A DNA stretch of 64,000 bases, taken from positions 1 through 64,000 of the forward strand of contig NZ_SJSY01000062.1 in NCBI RefSeq assembly GCF_004352915.1, written 5' to 3'. The position numbers were made by a program, and so were the translations under genes. Shown in pieces: positions 1 through 7,951 of the stretch. The DNA comes from Flavobacterium zhairuonense. Lineage in GTDB: Bacteria > Bacteroidota > Bacteroidia > Flavobacteriales > Flavobacteriaceae. Position 1 is the first letter of the stretch; every line of letters starts with the position of its first letter. The notes under the pieces are model-generated. The model searched no databases and had not been told where the DNA came from. It was given only the letters and a program-made list of their open reading frames with translations.

Positions 1-666
1 CTTTGGTTGAATATGACTAACGATGGCGGAGCTTTCAAACAATTATTAGTGGCTTATATCGAAGGCGCAACTAATAACTATGAGAGATTATATGATGGAA
101 AAACTTTTGATGGAAATCAATATTTAGATTTTTATAGTATTAATGAAAATCAAAAATTAGTTATTCAAGGACGTGCTTTGCCTTTTACAGATATTGATGA
201 AGTGCCACTAGGTTATCGTACAACGATTGCAGGTGCTTTCACCATTTCGATCGATCATGTTGATGGAAGTATGACTTCTCAAGTCATTTTTATTGAAGAT
301 AAAAAGACTGGAACAATCCATGATTTAACTAAGAGCAACTTTACCTTCAATACTGAAATTGGAACTTTCGGCGATCGTTTTGTACTTCGTTATACTAATA
401 AATCTTTAGGAACTGGGGATTTTGAAAATATCGAAAATGGAGTTTTAGTTTCGGTAAAAAACAAAACGGTAAAAGTACTTTCATCTAAAGAAAATCTGAA
501 AGAAGTCAATATTTATGATATTTCAGGAAGACTGCTTTACAACAAAACAAAAGTAAATTCAACTGAATTGCAAATTCCAAACTTACAATCAAGCAATCAG
601 GTATTAATTGTAAAAGTCACTTTGGAGAACGATTTTACTGTTTCGAAAAAAATCGTTTTTCAATAA
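1..666 (+). CDS. C-terminal part of a T9SS-secreted protein (5' end outside window)
   Basis: The reading frame is open at base 1, so only the last 221 residues are present. They form a beta-rich module typical of large Flavobacterium surface proteins (motif IQGRALPFTDIDEVPLGYR near residues 56-74), followed by about 75 residues that look like a type IX secretion sorting domain. That tail has the pattern VSVKNKTVKVLSSKENLKEV, then IYDISGRLLYNK, and ends in KKIVFQ. In this secretion system the C-terminal domain carries cargo through the outer membrane and is normally removed at the surface. The ending resembles the type C (ChiA-like) rather than the type A signal, judged by eye. The catalytic or adhesive part lies upstream, so the protein's function cannot be told. 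Confidence 0.85.
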   Translation, partial: LWLNMTNDGGAFKQLLVAYIEGATNNYERLYDGKTFDGNQYLDFYSINENQKLVIQGRALPFTDIDEVPLGYRTTIAGAFTISIDHVDGSMTSQVIFIEDKKTGTIHDLTKSNFTFNTEIGTFGDRFVLRYTNKSLGTGDFENIENGVLVSVKNKTVKVLSSKENLKEVNIYDISGRLLYNKTKVNSTELQIPNLQSSNQVLIVKVTLENDFTVSKKIVFQ

Positions 667-684
667 TTCACAATAATAATTTAC

Positions 685-719
685 AAAAAAATCCAGTCTG
701 TATAAGACTGGATTTTTTT
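685..719. terminator. Bidirectional intrinsic terminator
   Basis: Perfect stem AATCCAGTCT/AGACTGGATT with a 5-base loop, flanked by A and T runs on both sides. It lies between two convergent genes, so it can serve both. Confidence 0.9.
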
Positions 720-736
720 ATTTCTACAAAACGTTA

Positions 737-1906
737 TTATCTTTTTTCAATCAAAACACTAACCGCATTCCCACCAAAACCAACTGCGTTTATCAAAACT
801 TTTTTAATTGGTTTAGTTTGAATTTGTTTTTCTCCAAATGGAACTCCAATAAAAGCATTATGTTCCATCATCAAAAGAGCCAATTCTAAGCTCAATATCC
901 CTGAAGCTCCAAACGTATGCCCGATTTTCCATTTATTTGTCGTCAATAATGGCACATTAGAACTGAAAACCTTCTCGATTGCACGAAGTTCTGTCAAATC
1001 ACCTTTAATCGTTCCTGGCGCGTGCATTACGATCGCATCAACATTTTGAATATCTTCATTTTCCAAAGCCATTTTCATTGATTTCTGAAAACAAGTAGCC
1101 TCGGCTGAAATCGAAATATTATGCTCCAAAACTTCGGTTGCATAACCAACTCCTGTTACATAAGCAATTGCATTATCTTTTTCTCCAGCTTCTAAACAAC
1201 ACACAGCGGCGCCTTCGCCCAAAATCATCGTGTTTTGTGTTTTCTCAAAATCAAAAGCCAAATTTGGCCAAGCTTCCTGATCTTGATCAATTCGCGAATA
1301 AATCTTCAAAGCTCTCATTTGAGCAATTGTAAAGTCGGTCAATGGCGCTTCACTTCCACCCACCAAAAATTTATCTGCCATTCCTGATTTTAGCCATGCA
1401 ATGCCATTCAGCAAAGCATGAAGTGCCGTTGAACAGGTTATAGAATGCGAAATTTCAGGACCAGCACTCTGCAAATCATGAGCAATCCAAGATGAAATAT
1501 TTCCTAAAGTTGTTGTTGGAGAAGCTAAAGTCTGTGCTTTTCCAGTATCGATATATTCTTTATAATGCTTTTCAAATAAATCTGTAGCCCCTCTCGAAGA
1601 TCCAATATTTATTCCGAAAACATCCTCTGAATTCCAGCCAGCTTGTTCTACTGCTTTACGTGAAGCAACCAAAGCAAATAATACTGAATCATCCAAAAAC
1701 TTATATTTAGGATCAGATTCTCTTAACTCAGCAACAATTCGCTTCGATTCCTCGCTAAGTGGAGCTGTTGAAGTTTGCTGTTGATCCAAAAATTGTTTTG
1801 AAAAACAATGATTCCCGTTTAGATAGTTTTCCCAAACTTCGTCAGCATTATTTCCTAATGGAGAAATCGATGAAAAAGCCGTTATGGAGATTTTATTTGT
1901 ATTCAA
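737..1906 (-). CDS. Beta-ketoacyl-ACP synthase (KAS I/II-like) next to biotin genes
   Basis: Thiolase-fold condensing enzyme of 389 residues, expected to elongate an acyl thioester with malonyl-ACP in the cytoplasm. The Cys-His-His triad of the FabB/FabF class is intact: Cys158 (SITCSTALHAL), His295 (VMHAPGT, in place of the usual HGTGT) and His330 (KIGHTFGASG). The protein is slightly shorter than FabF (about 410) and diverged around the motifs, so it is probably not the housekeeping elongation enzyme. It lies downstream of bioA on the same strand. I infer a role in making the pimeloyl precursor of biotin; a role in some other specialised lipid is possible. The family is certain, the pathway is not. 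Confidence 0.85.
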   Translation of the reverse strand: MNTNKISITAFSSISPLGNNADEVWENYLNGNHCFSKQFLDQQQTSTAPLSEESKRIVAELRESDPKYKFLDDSVLFALVASRKAVEQAGWNSEDVFGINIGSSRGATDLFEKHYKEYIDTGKAQTLASPTTTLGNISSWIAHDLQSAGPEISHSITCSTALHALLNGIAWLKSGMADKFLVGGSEAPLTDFTIAQMRALKIYSRIDQDQEAWPNLAFDFEKTQNTMILGEGAAVCCLEAGEKDNAIAYVTGVGYATEVLEHNISISAEATCFQKSMKMALENEDIQNVDAIVMHAPGTIKGDLTELRAIEKVFSSNVPLLTTNKWKIGHTFGASGILSLELALLMMEHNAFIGVPFGEKQIQTKPIKKVLINAVGFGGNAVSVLIEKR

Positions 1907-1944
1907 AATAATGTTTTTATGCGTGATGCATTATTAACCGCAAT

Positions 1945-1960
1945 CCCGACAGCTATCGGG
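1945..1960. repeat. Short palindrome CCCGACAGCTATCGGG
   Basis: A 16-base near-palindrome (one mismatched pair) in the leader of the ketoacyl synthase gene. It resembles the core palindrome of the larger element at 47519-47613, and GC-rich palindromes of this kind recur in Flavobacterium genomes. It could pair in the mRNA leader. Confidence 0.6.
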
Positions 1961-1996
1961 AGCAAAAGTTTACGCAAAGCTCGCTCAGTTTGAGTG

Positions 1997-2004
1997 CAAA
2001 ATTA
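1997..2004 (-). promoter_or_regulatory. -7 box for the ketoacyl synthase gene
   Basis: The minus strand reads TAATTTTG, an exact match to the Bacteroidota TAnnTTTG box, about 90 bases before the start codon. No clear -33 TTG was found at the right spacing. Confidence 0.45.
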
Positions 2005-2007
2005 AAC

Positions 2008-2068
2008 CATATAAGTGATATAAGTAAATTTAAGAAGGTTTTATTAAATGAACTTAATCACTTATATG
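2008..2068. repeat. Inverted repeat after bioA
   Basis: Twelve-base perfect arms CATATAAGTGAT/ATCACTTATATG extend inward by a further TAAGT with one bulge. The repeat sits just past the bioA stop codon and may act as its terminator. The unit CACTTATAT recurs inside it, as in other short-period spacers of this window. Confidence 0.6.
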
Positions 2069-2079
2069 TTGAAAAAACA

Positions 2080-3351
2080 TTACACCATTTCAATCGCTTC
2101 TTCGATTGTTTTATAAACTTTCTGAAGTTGTTCGTCAGTCATTATATACGGTGGTAAAATATAAACAATATTCCCAACCGGTCTTAAAACAACTCCATTT
2201 TCAATAAAGAAATTATACAATTTGGTACGCATTGAACCATAATAACTTTCTTCTGAATCTGATTTTATTTCCACTGCAAAAATAACTCCAAGTGTTCTAG
2301 CTGTTGTTACTTTCGGGTGATTTTGAATTTTCTTCTGAAACTCTAAATGGCTTTTATTTATTCTTTGAATATTGGCCTGCATTTCATCTGTTTGCAACAA
2401 TTCAATACTTGCCAAAGCGGCTGCACACCCAGTTGGATTTGCAGTAAAAGTATGACCGTGAAATAATGCTTTATTGATATCATCATCATAAAAAGCATCA
2501 AAAACTTCTTGCGTAAAAGTAGTAATCGCCATTGGAATTGTTCCTCCGGTTAAAGCTTTCGACAAACAAATCATATCCGGATCAGCATCGACATAATCCA
2601 TTGCAAAGGTTTTTCCTGTTTTACCAAATCCTGTCATTACTTCATCAGCAATAGTCAAAACGTTGTTTTTTTTGCAAATTTCAATCAGTTTCGCCAATGC
2701 TTCAGGCTCATACATAACCATTCCGGCTGCACCTTGTACCAAAGGCTCGAAAATAAATCCGGCGCAATTATGATTTTCAATTGCATTTTTCAGCGCTTTA
2801 AAACTGGTCTCTTCTTCCCCTTTTACTGGAACCGGAATTCGGACCACATCGATAAACATTCCTTGAAAAGCCTGCGTATAAAATGAAATGCCACTTGCAG
2901 CCATTGCGGCAAAAGTATCTCCGTGAAAAGCATTTTCGAAAGCAATTATCGTAGTTCGTTTTTCGCCTTTATTAAAAAAATACTGCAATGCTACTTTTAT
3001 TGCTACTTCAACCGCGGTTGAACCATTATCAGAAAAGAAGATTTTTTGCTGATTCTTTGGCAGAATTTCCATTAACTTTTCAGCCACTTTGATTGCTGGT
3101 TCGTGCGTGAATCCACCAAACAAAACGTGTTCTAAAGTTGTCAGTTGTTTGTAAATCGCATCAGCAATAAATCTATTGCTGTGCCCAAACGGATTTACCC
3201 ACCAAGATGCAATCGCATCGATATATTCTTTATTGTTTTCGTCCCAAAGCAATGCACCTTCGCCTCTTGAAATCGCAATTGGTGTTTTTGAAGTTTTGTG
3301 CTGGGTATAAGGATGCCAAAGGTATTGACTGTCTTTTTCTGTTAATGTCAT
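2080..3351 (-). CDS. bioA: Adenosylmethionine-8-amino-7-oxononanoate aminotransferase
   Basis: Class III PLP aminotransferase that converts KAPA to DAPA with S-adenosylmethionine as amino donor, the second common step of biotin ring synthesis. The protein has 423 residues, the usual BioA length. PLP-binding features are visible: Asp236 in IADEVMTGFG and the Schiff-base Lys265 in LSKALTGG. The N-terminus carries the BioA signature YLWHPYTQ and WW (residues 50-51). The internal ATG was chosen as start because a further 11 residues upstream do not fit the family, and a -7 box lies 55 bases before the chosen start. The gene is downstream of bioD on the same strand. Confidence 0.95.
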   Translation of the reverse strand: MTLTEKDSQYLWHPYTQHKTSKTPIAISRGEGALLWDENNKEYIDAIASWWVNPFGHSNRFIADAIYKQLTTLEHVLFGGFTHEPAIKVAEKLMEILPKNQQKIFFSDNGSTAVEVAIKVALQYFFNKGEKRTTIIAFENAFHGDTFAAMAASGISFYTQAFQGMFIDVVRIPVPVKGEEETSFKALKNAIENHNCAGFIFEPLVQGAAGMVMYEPEALAKLIEICKKNNVLTIADEVMTGFGKTGKTFAMDYVDADPDMICLSKALTGGTIPMAITTFTQEVFDAFYDDDINKALFHGHTFTANPTGCAAALASIELLQTDEMQANIQRINKSHLEFQKKIQNHPKVTTARTLGVIFAVEIKSDSEESYYGSMRTKLYNFFIENGVVLRPVGNIVYILPPYIMTDEQLQKVYKTIEEAIEMV

Positions 3352-3361
3352 TTTTAAGAAA

Positions 3362-3455
3362 ATAGAAGAAAGAGAATAGAACAAAGACTAAACTCAATTG
3401 TTTTAGCAAAGATAGGAAAGTCTATTTTCTTTATTCTATATTCTTTACTCTATAA
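3362..3455. repeat. TATTCT-type short repeats between bioD and bioA
   Basis: Near-repeats of ATTCTATATTCTTTACTC on the right are partly complementary to AGAATAGAACAAAG on the left, giving an imperfect inverted repeat. Part of it overlaps the 3' end of bioD. Confidence 0.4.
3407..3414 (-). promoter_or_regulatory. -7 box for bioA
   Basis: The minus strand reads TATCTTTG (TAnnTTTG consensus) in the spacer after bioD, so bioA may be transcribed on its own. No -33 TTG is evident. Confidence 0.5.
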
Positions 3456-4067
3456 ATTCAATAGATTCTCTCGAAACAAATCGGCGTATTCTTTAATTAC
3501 GTTTTGATCGAAATATGGTTCTTCATCAATTCTTCCGATGCATTTGATTCCGGTTTTATTCAGAATCAAACTTTCTGTTGATTTATTTTCGCTTCCGCTG
3601 AAGATAATTCCGTCGACTTGAAAACCACGATTCTGAATGGCCTCAATAGTCAGTAGAGTGTGATTGATACTTCCGAGATAATGTCTTGAAACCACAATTA
3701 CTTTATAATCCTTCTGAATCAAATCGGCAATAGTATCTTTTTCGTTTAACGGAACAAAAATGCCGCCCGCGCCTTCAATCACCAAATGATTTTCTGTTTT
3801 TGGCTCTTGAATTTTCTTCAAATCAATTTCGATTCTGTCAATTTCAGCCGCTAAATGCGGACTTGCAGGTGTATTCAACTCATAGGCATTTGGGAAAAAT
3901 TGAGATTTAGAGTTTGAAATTTTAGATTTTACTTTGTGCATGTCACTCAAATCTAAATCTCCGGCTTGTATCGGTTTCCAATAATCAGCTTCTAAAGCTT
4001 CAACGACAATTGTCGATGCTACTGTTTTGCCAACATCGGTTGAAATTCCTGTAATAAATATTTTCAT
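3450..4067 (-). CDS. bioD: Dethiobiotin synthase
   Basis: ATP-dependent carboxylase that closes the ureido ring of DAPA to give dethiobiotin. The P-loop GISTDVGKT (residues 7-15), KPIQAG with Lys31, and the EGAGG motif (98-102) are all in place. The 205-residue length is typical. The frame stays open upstream for another 53 codons, but that stretch translates a terminator hairpin and intergenic repeats, so the ATG before KIFITG is the start. With bioA downstream and bioF about 2.6 kb upstream, this is a split biotin locus; bioB and bioC are not in the window. Confidence 0.95.
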   Translation of the reverse strand: MKIFITGISTDVGKTVASTIVVEALEADYWKPIQAGDLDLSDMHKVKSKISNSKSQFFPNAYELNTPASPHLAAEIDRIEIDLKKIQEPKTENHLVIEGAGGIFVPLNEKDTIADLIQKDYKVIVVSRHYLGSINHTLLTIEAIQNRGFQVDGIIFSGSENKSTESLILNKTGIKCIGRIDEEPYFDQNVIKEYADLFRENLLNL

Positions 4068-4080
4068 AGATTGTTGTTTC

Positions 4081-4175
4081 TCAGAGATTCGTAAAGAAAA
4101 CACAAAACAACACAAAGAGTAAAAAAACTTTGTGAACCCTGGTGTATTCTTTGCGAATCTCCCTGTAATATTCTT
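4081..4175. repeat. CAGAGATTC/CAAAG-type intergenic repeat
   Basis: AT-rich spacer with CAGAGATTCGTAAAG on the left and CTTTGCGAATCTCCCTG on the right as rough complements, with further CACAAAG units between. The same vocabulary appears at 6630, 25981, 43497 and 52752. Confidence 0.6.
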
Positions 4176-4198
4176 TGCAAAAATACCAATAAAAACAA

Positions 4199-4222
4199 CA
4201 AACCCATCAATTGCGATGGGTT
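4199..4222 (-). terminator. Terminator after the sigma-factor operon
   Basis: Stem AACCCATC/GATGGGTT; on the minus strand it is followed by a T-rich stretch. It sits 5 bases past the stop codon of the membrane protein gene and isolates bioD from that operon. Confidence 0.75.
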
Positions 4223-4227
4223 CCATT

Positions 4228-4845
4228 TTACTCTTCTTTCAGTTCGTCGATTACTTTCTTGATTTCTTTGGCATATTTTCCGTAAAATAATTTTGTATGT
4301 CCTTCTGTCATAAACCACATCAAAATCATAAATACGAAAACGATCAATATAAAAATTACTGCAACATATTCTTTATTTGAATTTAAAATAAGATTTAAAA
4401 GTTTCCCCGATTTTTTTCCTAAAGGCAATAAAAACATATAAAATAGTCCAAAAGGAAAAAAGGTATAACTACATGATTTATAAGTTTCAATAAACAGCCT
4501 TATGTTATAATATATCTCATATAAATTATCTTTAGTTGTTGCCGCAACATTTGCAAAATTCTTATAATACATATATAATCTTATTGTGAATCCAACTGAG
4601 ATTATTATTGAAACTGCATAAAGCAAATAATATGCAAGAAAAAAACCATATTTCAAATCGATAATTAACGGAATTATCGGGACTAAAATCATCGAAACTA
4701 ATTGAACTATGCATTCTTTTTTTAAATTTTTTCTGATTTTATCCAAAGGCGTATTCACCGATTGTATTTTTTCTAAATTATCTGGAAGAACTACATTATC
4801 GGTCTTTTCGCTGTTCCATGCGTTTTGTATATCGTTAAAATCCAT
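4228..4845 (-). CDS. Four-helix membrane protein coupled to an ECF sigma factor
   Basis: A protein of 205 residues with a charged cytoplasmic N-terminus (about 50 residues, beginning DFNDIQNAWNSEK) and roughly four hydrophobic segments near 48-66, 70-92, 125-143 and 160-180. The start codon overlaps the 3' end of the sigma factor gene by 11 bases, so translation is probably coupled. That position is the usual one for an anti-sigma factor in Bacteroidota, and the protein may hold the sigma factor at the membrane. I see no zinc-binding anti-sigma (ZAS) motif, so the role is inferred from context only. Confidence 0.75.
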   Translation of the reverse strand: MDFNDIQNAWNSEKTDNVVLPDNLEKIQSVNTPLDKIRKNLKKECIVQLVSMILVPIIPLIIDLKYGFFLAYYLLYAVSIIISVGFTIRLYMYYKNFANVAATTKDNLYEIYYNIRLFIETYKSCSYTFFPFGLFYMFLLPLGKKSGKLLNLILNSNKEYVAVIFILIVFVFMILMWFMTEGHTKLFYGKYAKEIKKVIDELKEE

Positions 4846-5338
4846 ATCCTTGATTTTTAATTATTTCTTTTAATTTTTCTTTTGCTCTATTCAATTTCAC
4901 TCTGGCATTTCCTTCTGAAATTCCGAGATTTTCGCCGATTTCTTTATGAGAAAAACCTTCTAACTGATAGAAAATGATAGCCTTATCAATTTTTTCCAAT
5001 TTCTGAACTGCTTTGTAAAAATGATCGAGCTGACTTTCTTTTATATGTGAATCGCCTTCATCATCTTTAATATTTTCTGATGCAATTTCGTATTTGTCAA
5101 CCTTTCGTTTTTCTTTTCTAAGGAAAACAATTGCGGTATTTACGGCCACCCGATACATCCAGGTCGAAAACTGGCTTTCATTGCGAAATGTTTCATACGA
5201 TTTCCAAAGCTGGCAGACAATTTCCTGAAATAAATCCTGCTGATCATCATAATTATCCATGTACATTTTTGAAACCTTGTACAGAATTCCCTTGTGACTT
5301 TCTATCCGATTTAAAAACTCTTGTTCCTTCTCTTTCAA
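4835..5338 (-). CDS. ECF-type RNA polymerase sigma factor
   Basis: The protein has 167 residues and two recognisable regions. Region 2 spans about 20-90: the segment YDDQQDLFQEIVCQLWKSYE is the core-binding helix and WMYRVAVNTAIVFLRK belongs to region 2.4. Region 4 spans about 110-160, with the helix-turn-helix GFSHKEIGENLGISEGNARV. It lies 7 bases downstream of the TraB-like gene and overlaps the next gene by 11 bases, so the three form one operon. ECF factors usually direct a small regulon in response to an envelope or stress signal; the signal here is unknown. Confidence 0.93.
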   Translation of the reverse strand: MKEKEQEFLNRIESHKGILYKVSKMYMDNYDDQQDLFQEIVCQLWKSYETFRNESQFSTWMYRVAVNTAIVFLRKEKRKVDKYEIASENIKDDEGDSHIKESQLDHFYKAVQKLEKIDKAIIFYQLEGFSHKEIGENLGISEGNARVKLNRAKEKLKEIIKNQGYGF

Positions 5339-5345
5339 AATAGTT

Positions 5346-6209
5346 TTAGTTCATTACTGGTTTTACAATATATCCTGCTTTTTTTAATAAATAAAGTACT
5401 CCTTGCTCACCTACTAAATGTGCTGAACCAACCGCCACAAATAAACTTTCCTTTTTCATCATGCCAGACATTTTTTGCACCCAATCCTTGTTTCTATCAT
5501 CCAACATCCATTTTTTGGTATTGTTGCTCATTTCTTTTTCACTTGCGGTATCATCATAAAGATTAAGCAAGTTTTCATCTTTATAGTCTTGAACCATTTT
5601 TTTTGTTTCTTCCTTGTTTATATCTTCTATAGTTGCTATTAATTCAGCGTCACTGTAAGCATTAGACAATGTATTTAACTGTCCTTTTACCGTTTCGAAA
5701 CCTGCAATCTCTTTATTCTCACTTTTCGCCAAAGACATAAATTCCATTTCGTAAGATTTTAATATTTCACAATCAAATGCCTTCATCGAAATTAAGCTCA
5801 TTATGGTTGCTAAACTATAATTATCGAGCTGTTGCAATTTTAATCCAGCAGTTTTCTGTAAAATTAAATCTAACTTAGAAAATTGCTCTGGTGTTAATTT
5901 TTTGCTTAACGGCTCTGAAGATAATGCTAATTTTTGTACATCGGCCATTTCATTTGGATCAGAAAAGTTGATTTCGACAATTAATTTCTCTGATTTCTCA
6001 AATGCTTTTTTTGTTTTTTCCGATAAAAAATAATCGGTCGGGCAAATAGAATGAATTGTTCCGTAAACATAAGAAGGTTTTTCTAAACCATTTCCTGAAA
6101 CTTCCCATAAAAGAGAGTTTTCAAGTTTTGGAGATTTTGTTTGTGCTTGCGCAGATGAACTAAAAACAAGTACAATAATTGCTATAACTGATGTGATTAA
6201 ATTTTTCAT
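5346..6209 (-). CDS. TraB/GumN-family exported protein
   Basis: The 287-residue protein starts with a signal peptide (to about residue 22, ending SSAQAQ). The two family signatures are present: YVYGTIHSICPTD near 47-59 (the GxxH motif) and VAVGSAHLVGEQGVLYLLKKAGY near the C-terminus. TIKI/TraB-fold proteins are proposed metal-dependent hydrolases or proteases, but few have been characterised. Its place at the head of a sigma factor operon suggests a link to envelope sensing. The leader is made of GATT-type repeats. Confidence 0.85.
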   Translation of the reverse strand: MKNLITSVIAIIVLVFSSSAQAQTKSPKLENSLLWEVSGNGLEKPSYVYGTIHSICPTDYFLSEKTKKAFEKSEKLIVEINFSDPNEMADVQKLALSSEPLSKKLTPEQFSKLDLILQKTAGLKLQQLDNYSLATIMSLISMKAFDCEILKSYEMEFMSLAKSENKEIAGFETVKGQLNTLSNAYSDAELIATIEDINKEETKKMVQDYKDENLLNLYDDTASEKEMSNNTKKWMLDDRNKDWVQKMSGMMKKESLFVAVGSAHLVGEQGVLYLLKKAGYIVKPVMN

Positions 6210-6292
6210 GATTTTGATTGATTAAAATTGATTGATGATTGATTTGATTAATTGTTTGATTGACTAATAATGATTTGATTGATGATTGAAAT
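6210..6292. repeat. GATT-rich imperfect tandem repeat
   Basis: About 80 bases built from GATTGATT-like units, lying between the small membrane protein gene and the TraB-like start codon. It forms the leader of the latter. Confidence 0.6.
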
Positions 6293-6296
6293 CCAG

Positions 6297-6494
6297 TTAT
6301 TTTTTACTGTACTTTTTTCGAAGCCAAGAGGCAATCGATGCAACAAATAAACAGATCATTGGCACAAGCGAACCGTTGTCTGGTTTACCAAAAATAAATT
6401 GTTTTGCTAAAACATATCCAAGTCCCAAAGAGGTTAAAAAGATAAATATGTAAGCTGATTTTTTTTCGCTAACAGAAGTTGATGTAGTTTTCAT
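6297..6494 (-). CDS. Small two-helix membrane protein
   Basis: A 65-residue protein with hydrophobic segments at about 14-30 and 41-57 and a basic C-terminus (RKKYSKK). It has no recognised domain. It is the first gene of the run leading into the TraB-sigma-membrane protein operon, separated by an 87-base repeat-rich spacer, so co-transcription is uncertain. Base composition and length fit a real small gene, but there is no homology evidence. Confidence 0.55.
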   Translation of the reverse strand: MKTTSTSVSEKKSAYIFIFLTSLGLGYVLAKQFIFGKPDNGSLVPMICLFVASIASWLRKKYSKK

Positions 6495-6629
6495 AATTAT
6501 TTTGATTTATTTGATTACGGCTCGTAAGTGACCAAACAATCAAAACGTTACAAAAAAAAATAAAAAATTTTAAAATTTTTTAAGAAAGCGAGCAAACAAA
6601 GCACTTCAGAAGAGAATATTTTTTTTTTG

Positions 6630-6713
6630 CACAGAGATTCACAAAGAAAAAAAACACAAAGATTCTCAAAATTAGCTTTGTAAATCTTTGTGTTTCTTTT
6701 GTGTATCTCTGTG
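6630..6713. repeat. Long imperfect inverted repeat after bioF
   Basis: Left arm about 35 bases beginning CACAGAGATTCACAAAG, right arm about 31 bases ending TGTATCTCTGTG, with an 18-base centre. It lies 7 bases past the bioF stop codon, and the RNA would fold into a long hairpin that could end bioF transcription. Confidence 0.75.
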
Positions 6714-6719
6714 AAATAA

Positions 6720-7874
6720 CTAAAAAATAAAATCTCTAAGAAATTCTAAAATCTGATTAATTTCTTCCTCAGTATTATAACTATGAATACAAAAACGAAG
6801 TCGTTCCTGACCTTCCGGAACAGTAGGCGACAAAATAGCTTTGACATCAAAACCTTTATCCTGCAATTGCTGTGCAATTCGTTTTACATTTTCATTGCCG
6901 GGAATAATAGCTGACTGAATTGCCGATTTACTTCGTACAAACATTGGCTTTAAGCCAAGCAAATTTTTCTGCTGATTAAAGAATACGATGTTTTGACGGA
7001 GTTTGTCAATCATTTCTTTTTCAATCTCCAAATGCTGATAAGCAGTCAAAATTGTAGCAACAGAATGCGGAGATAATCCTGTAGTATAAATAAAGCTTCT
7101 TGCAAAGTTGACTAAATACTCTTTGAGTTCAGGACTTCCAAGCACAACAGCACCATGACAACCCAGACCTTTCCCGAAAGTCATTATTCGGGCAAAAATT
7201 CTGTTATGCAATTGAAGATTTTGCATAAGTCCTTCGCCTTTTTCTCCAAAAACACCTAAAGTATGTGCTTCATCAACGACTAAATAACAATTGTATTTTT
7301 CAGACAACTGCACTAATTCTTCGAGATTTGGACTGTCGCCATCCATTGAAAAAACCGTTTCAGTAACGATATAAATATTAGTTGGAGTTTCCGATTTAGA
7401 AAATTGGAATTTAAGAATTAATCGTTCTAAATCCTCAAAATCATTATGATTGAATTTATACGATTTAGCATTAGACATTGTAATTCCATCTCGTATTGAT
7501 GCATGACTTAATTCATCATACAAAATAACATCATTTCGTTGCGGTACAGCGCTAAAAAAACCCGCATTAGCATCATAACCCGAATTAAAAATTAAAGCGT
7601 CTTCAGCTTCATGAAATTGCGTTATAAAATTTTCTGCTATTTGGTACAAAGAATGATTGCCTGAAATCAATCTAGAACCAGTCGCGCCATTTTGAACAAT
7701 TTCGTTTTCAATTAAATAATGATGACTCTGTTTAAAAATAGCTTCCGACTTAGAAAAACCAATATAATCGTTTGACGAAAAATCAACCAAATTATTAAAA
7801 CTTGGCAATTTTCTCAACGAGTTATTTTGCTTCCTGTTTTCAAGCTTTTGAATAAGATTTTCAGGTAATTTCAT
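6720..7874 (-). CDS. bioF: 8-amino-7-oxononanoate synthase
   Basis: Alpha-oxoamine synthase that condenses pimeloyl-ACP/CoA with alanine to give KAPA, the first ring-building step of biotin synthesis. It has 384 residues. Key PLP residues are visible: DEAH at 201-204 and the Schiff-base Lys235 in MTFGKGLGCHG. The N-terminal SSNDYIGF and GATGSRLISGNH motifs fit the family. Glycine C-acetyltransferase (Kbl) is the main alternative; the nearby bioA and bioD favour BioF. It is separated from bioD by the sigma factor operon. Confidence 0.9.
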   Translation of the reverse strand: MKLPENLIQKLENRKQNNSLRKLPSFNNLVDFSSNDYIGFSKSEAIFKQSHHYLIENEIVQNGATGSRLISGNHSLYQIAENFITQFHEAEDALIFNSGYDANAGFFSAVPQRNDVILYDELSHASIRDGITMSNAKSYKFNHNDFEDLERLILKFQFSKSETPTNIYIVTETVFSMDGDSPNLEELVQLSEKYNCYLVVDEAHTLGVFGEKGEGLMQNLQLHNRIFARIMTFGKGLGCHGAVVLGSPELKEYLVNFARSFIYTTGLSPHSVATILTAYQHLEIEKEMIDKLRQNIVFFNQQKNLLGLKPMFVRSKSAIQSAIIPGNENVKRIAQQLQDKGFDVKAILSPTVPEGQERLRFCIHSYNTEEEINQILEFLRDFIF

Positions 7875-7913
7875 AAAAGCAAAGTTATGAAATTGAAATT
7901 TGATATAAATAAA

Positions 7914-7937
7914 CAGCGGGATTTCATATTCCCGCTG
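7914..7937 (-). terminator. Terminator after the NAD(P)-binding protein gene
   Basis: Perfect 8-bp stem CAGCGGGA/TCCCGCTG with an 8-base loop, followed on the minus strand by TTTATTTATAT. It separates the upstream gene from bioF. Confidence 0.8.
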
Positions 7938-7951
7938 CTTTCTAATTTATC

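Noticed and set aside
3450..4226. A longer dethiobiotin synthase with 53 extra N-terminal residues
   Set aside because: The extension translates a terminator and intergenic repeats; the P-loop sits at the usual distance from the later ATG.
4064..4318. Open frame of 84 codons on the minus strand upstream of bioD
   Set aside because: It runs through a terminator and the CAAAG-type repeat and overlaps the membrane protein gene; no protein-like features.
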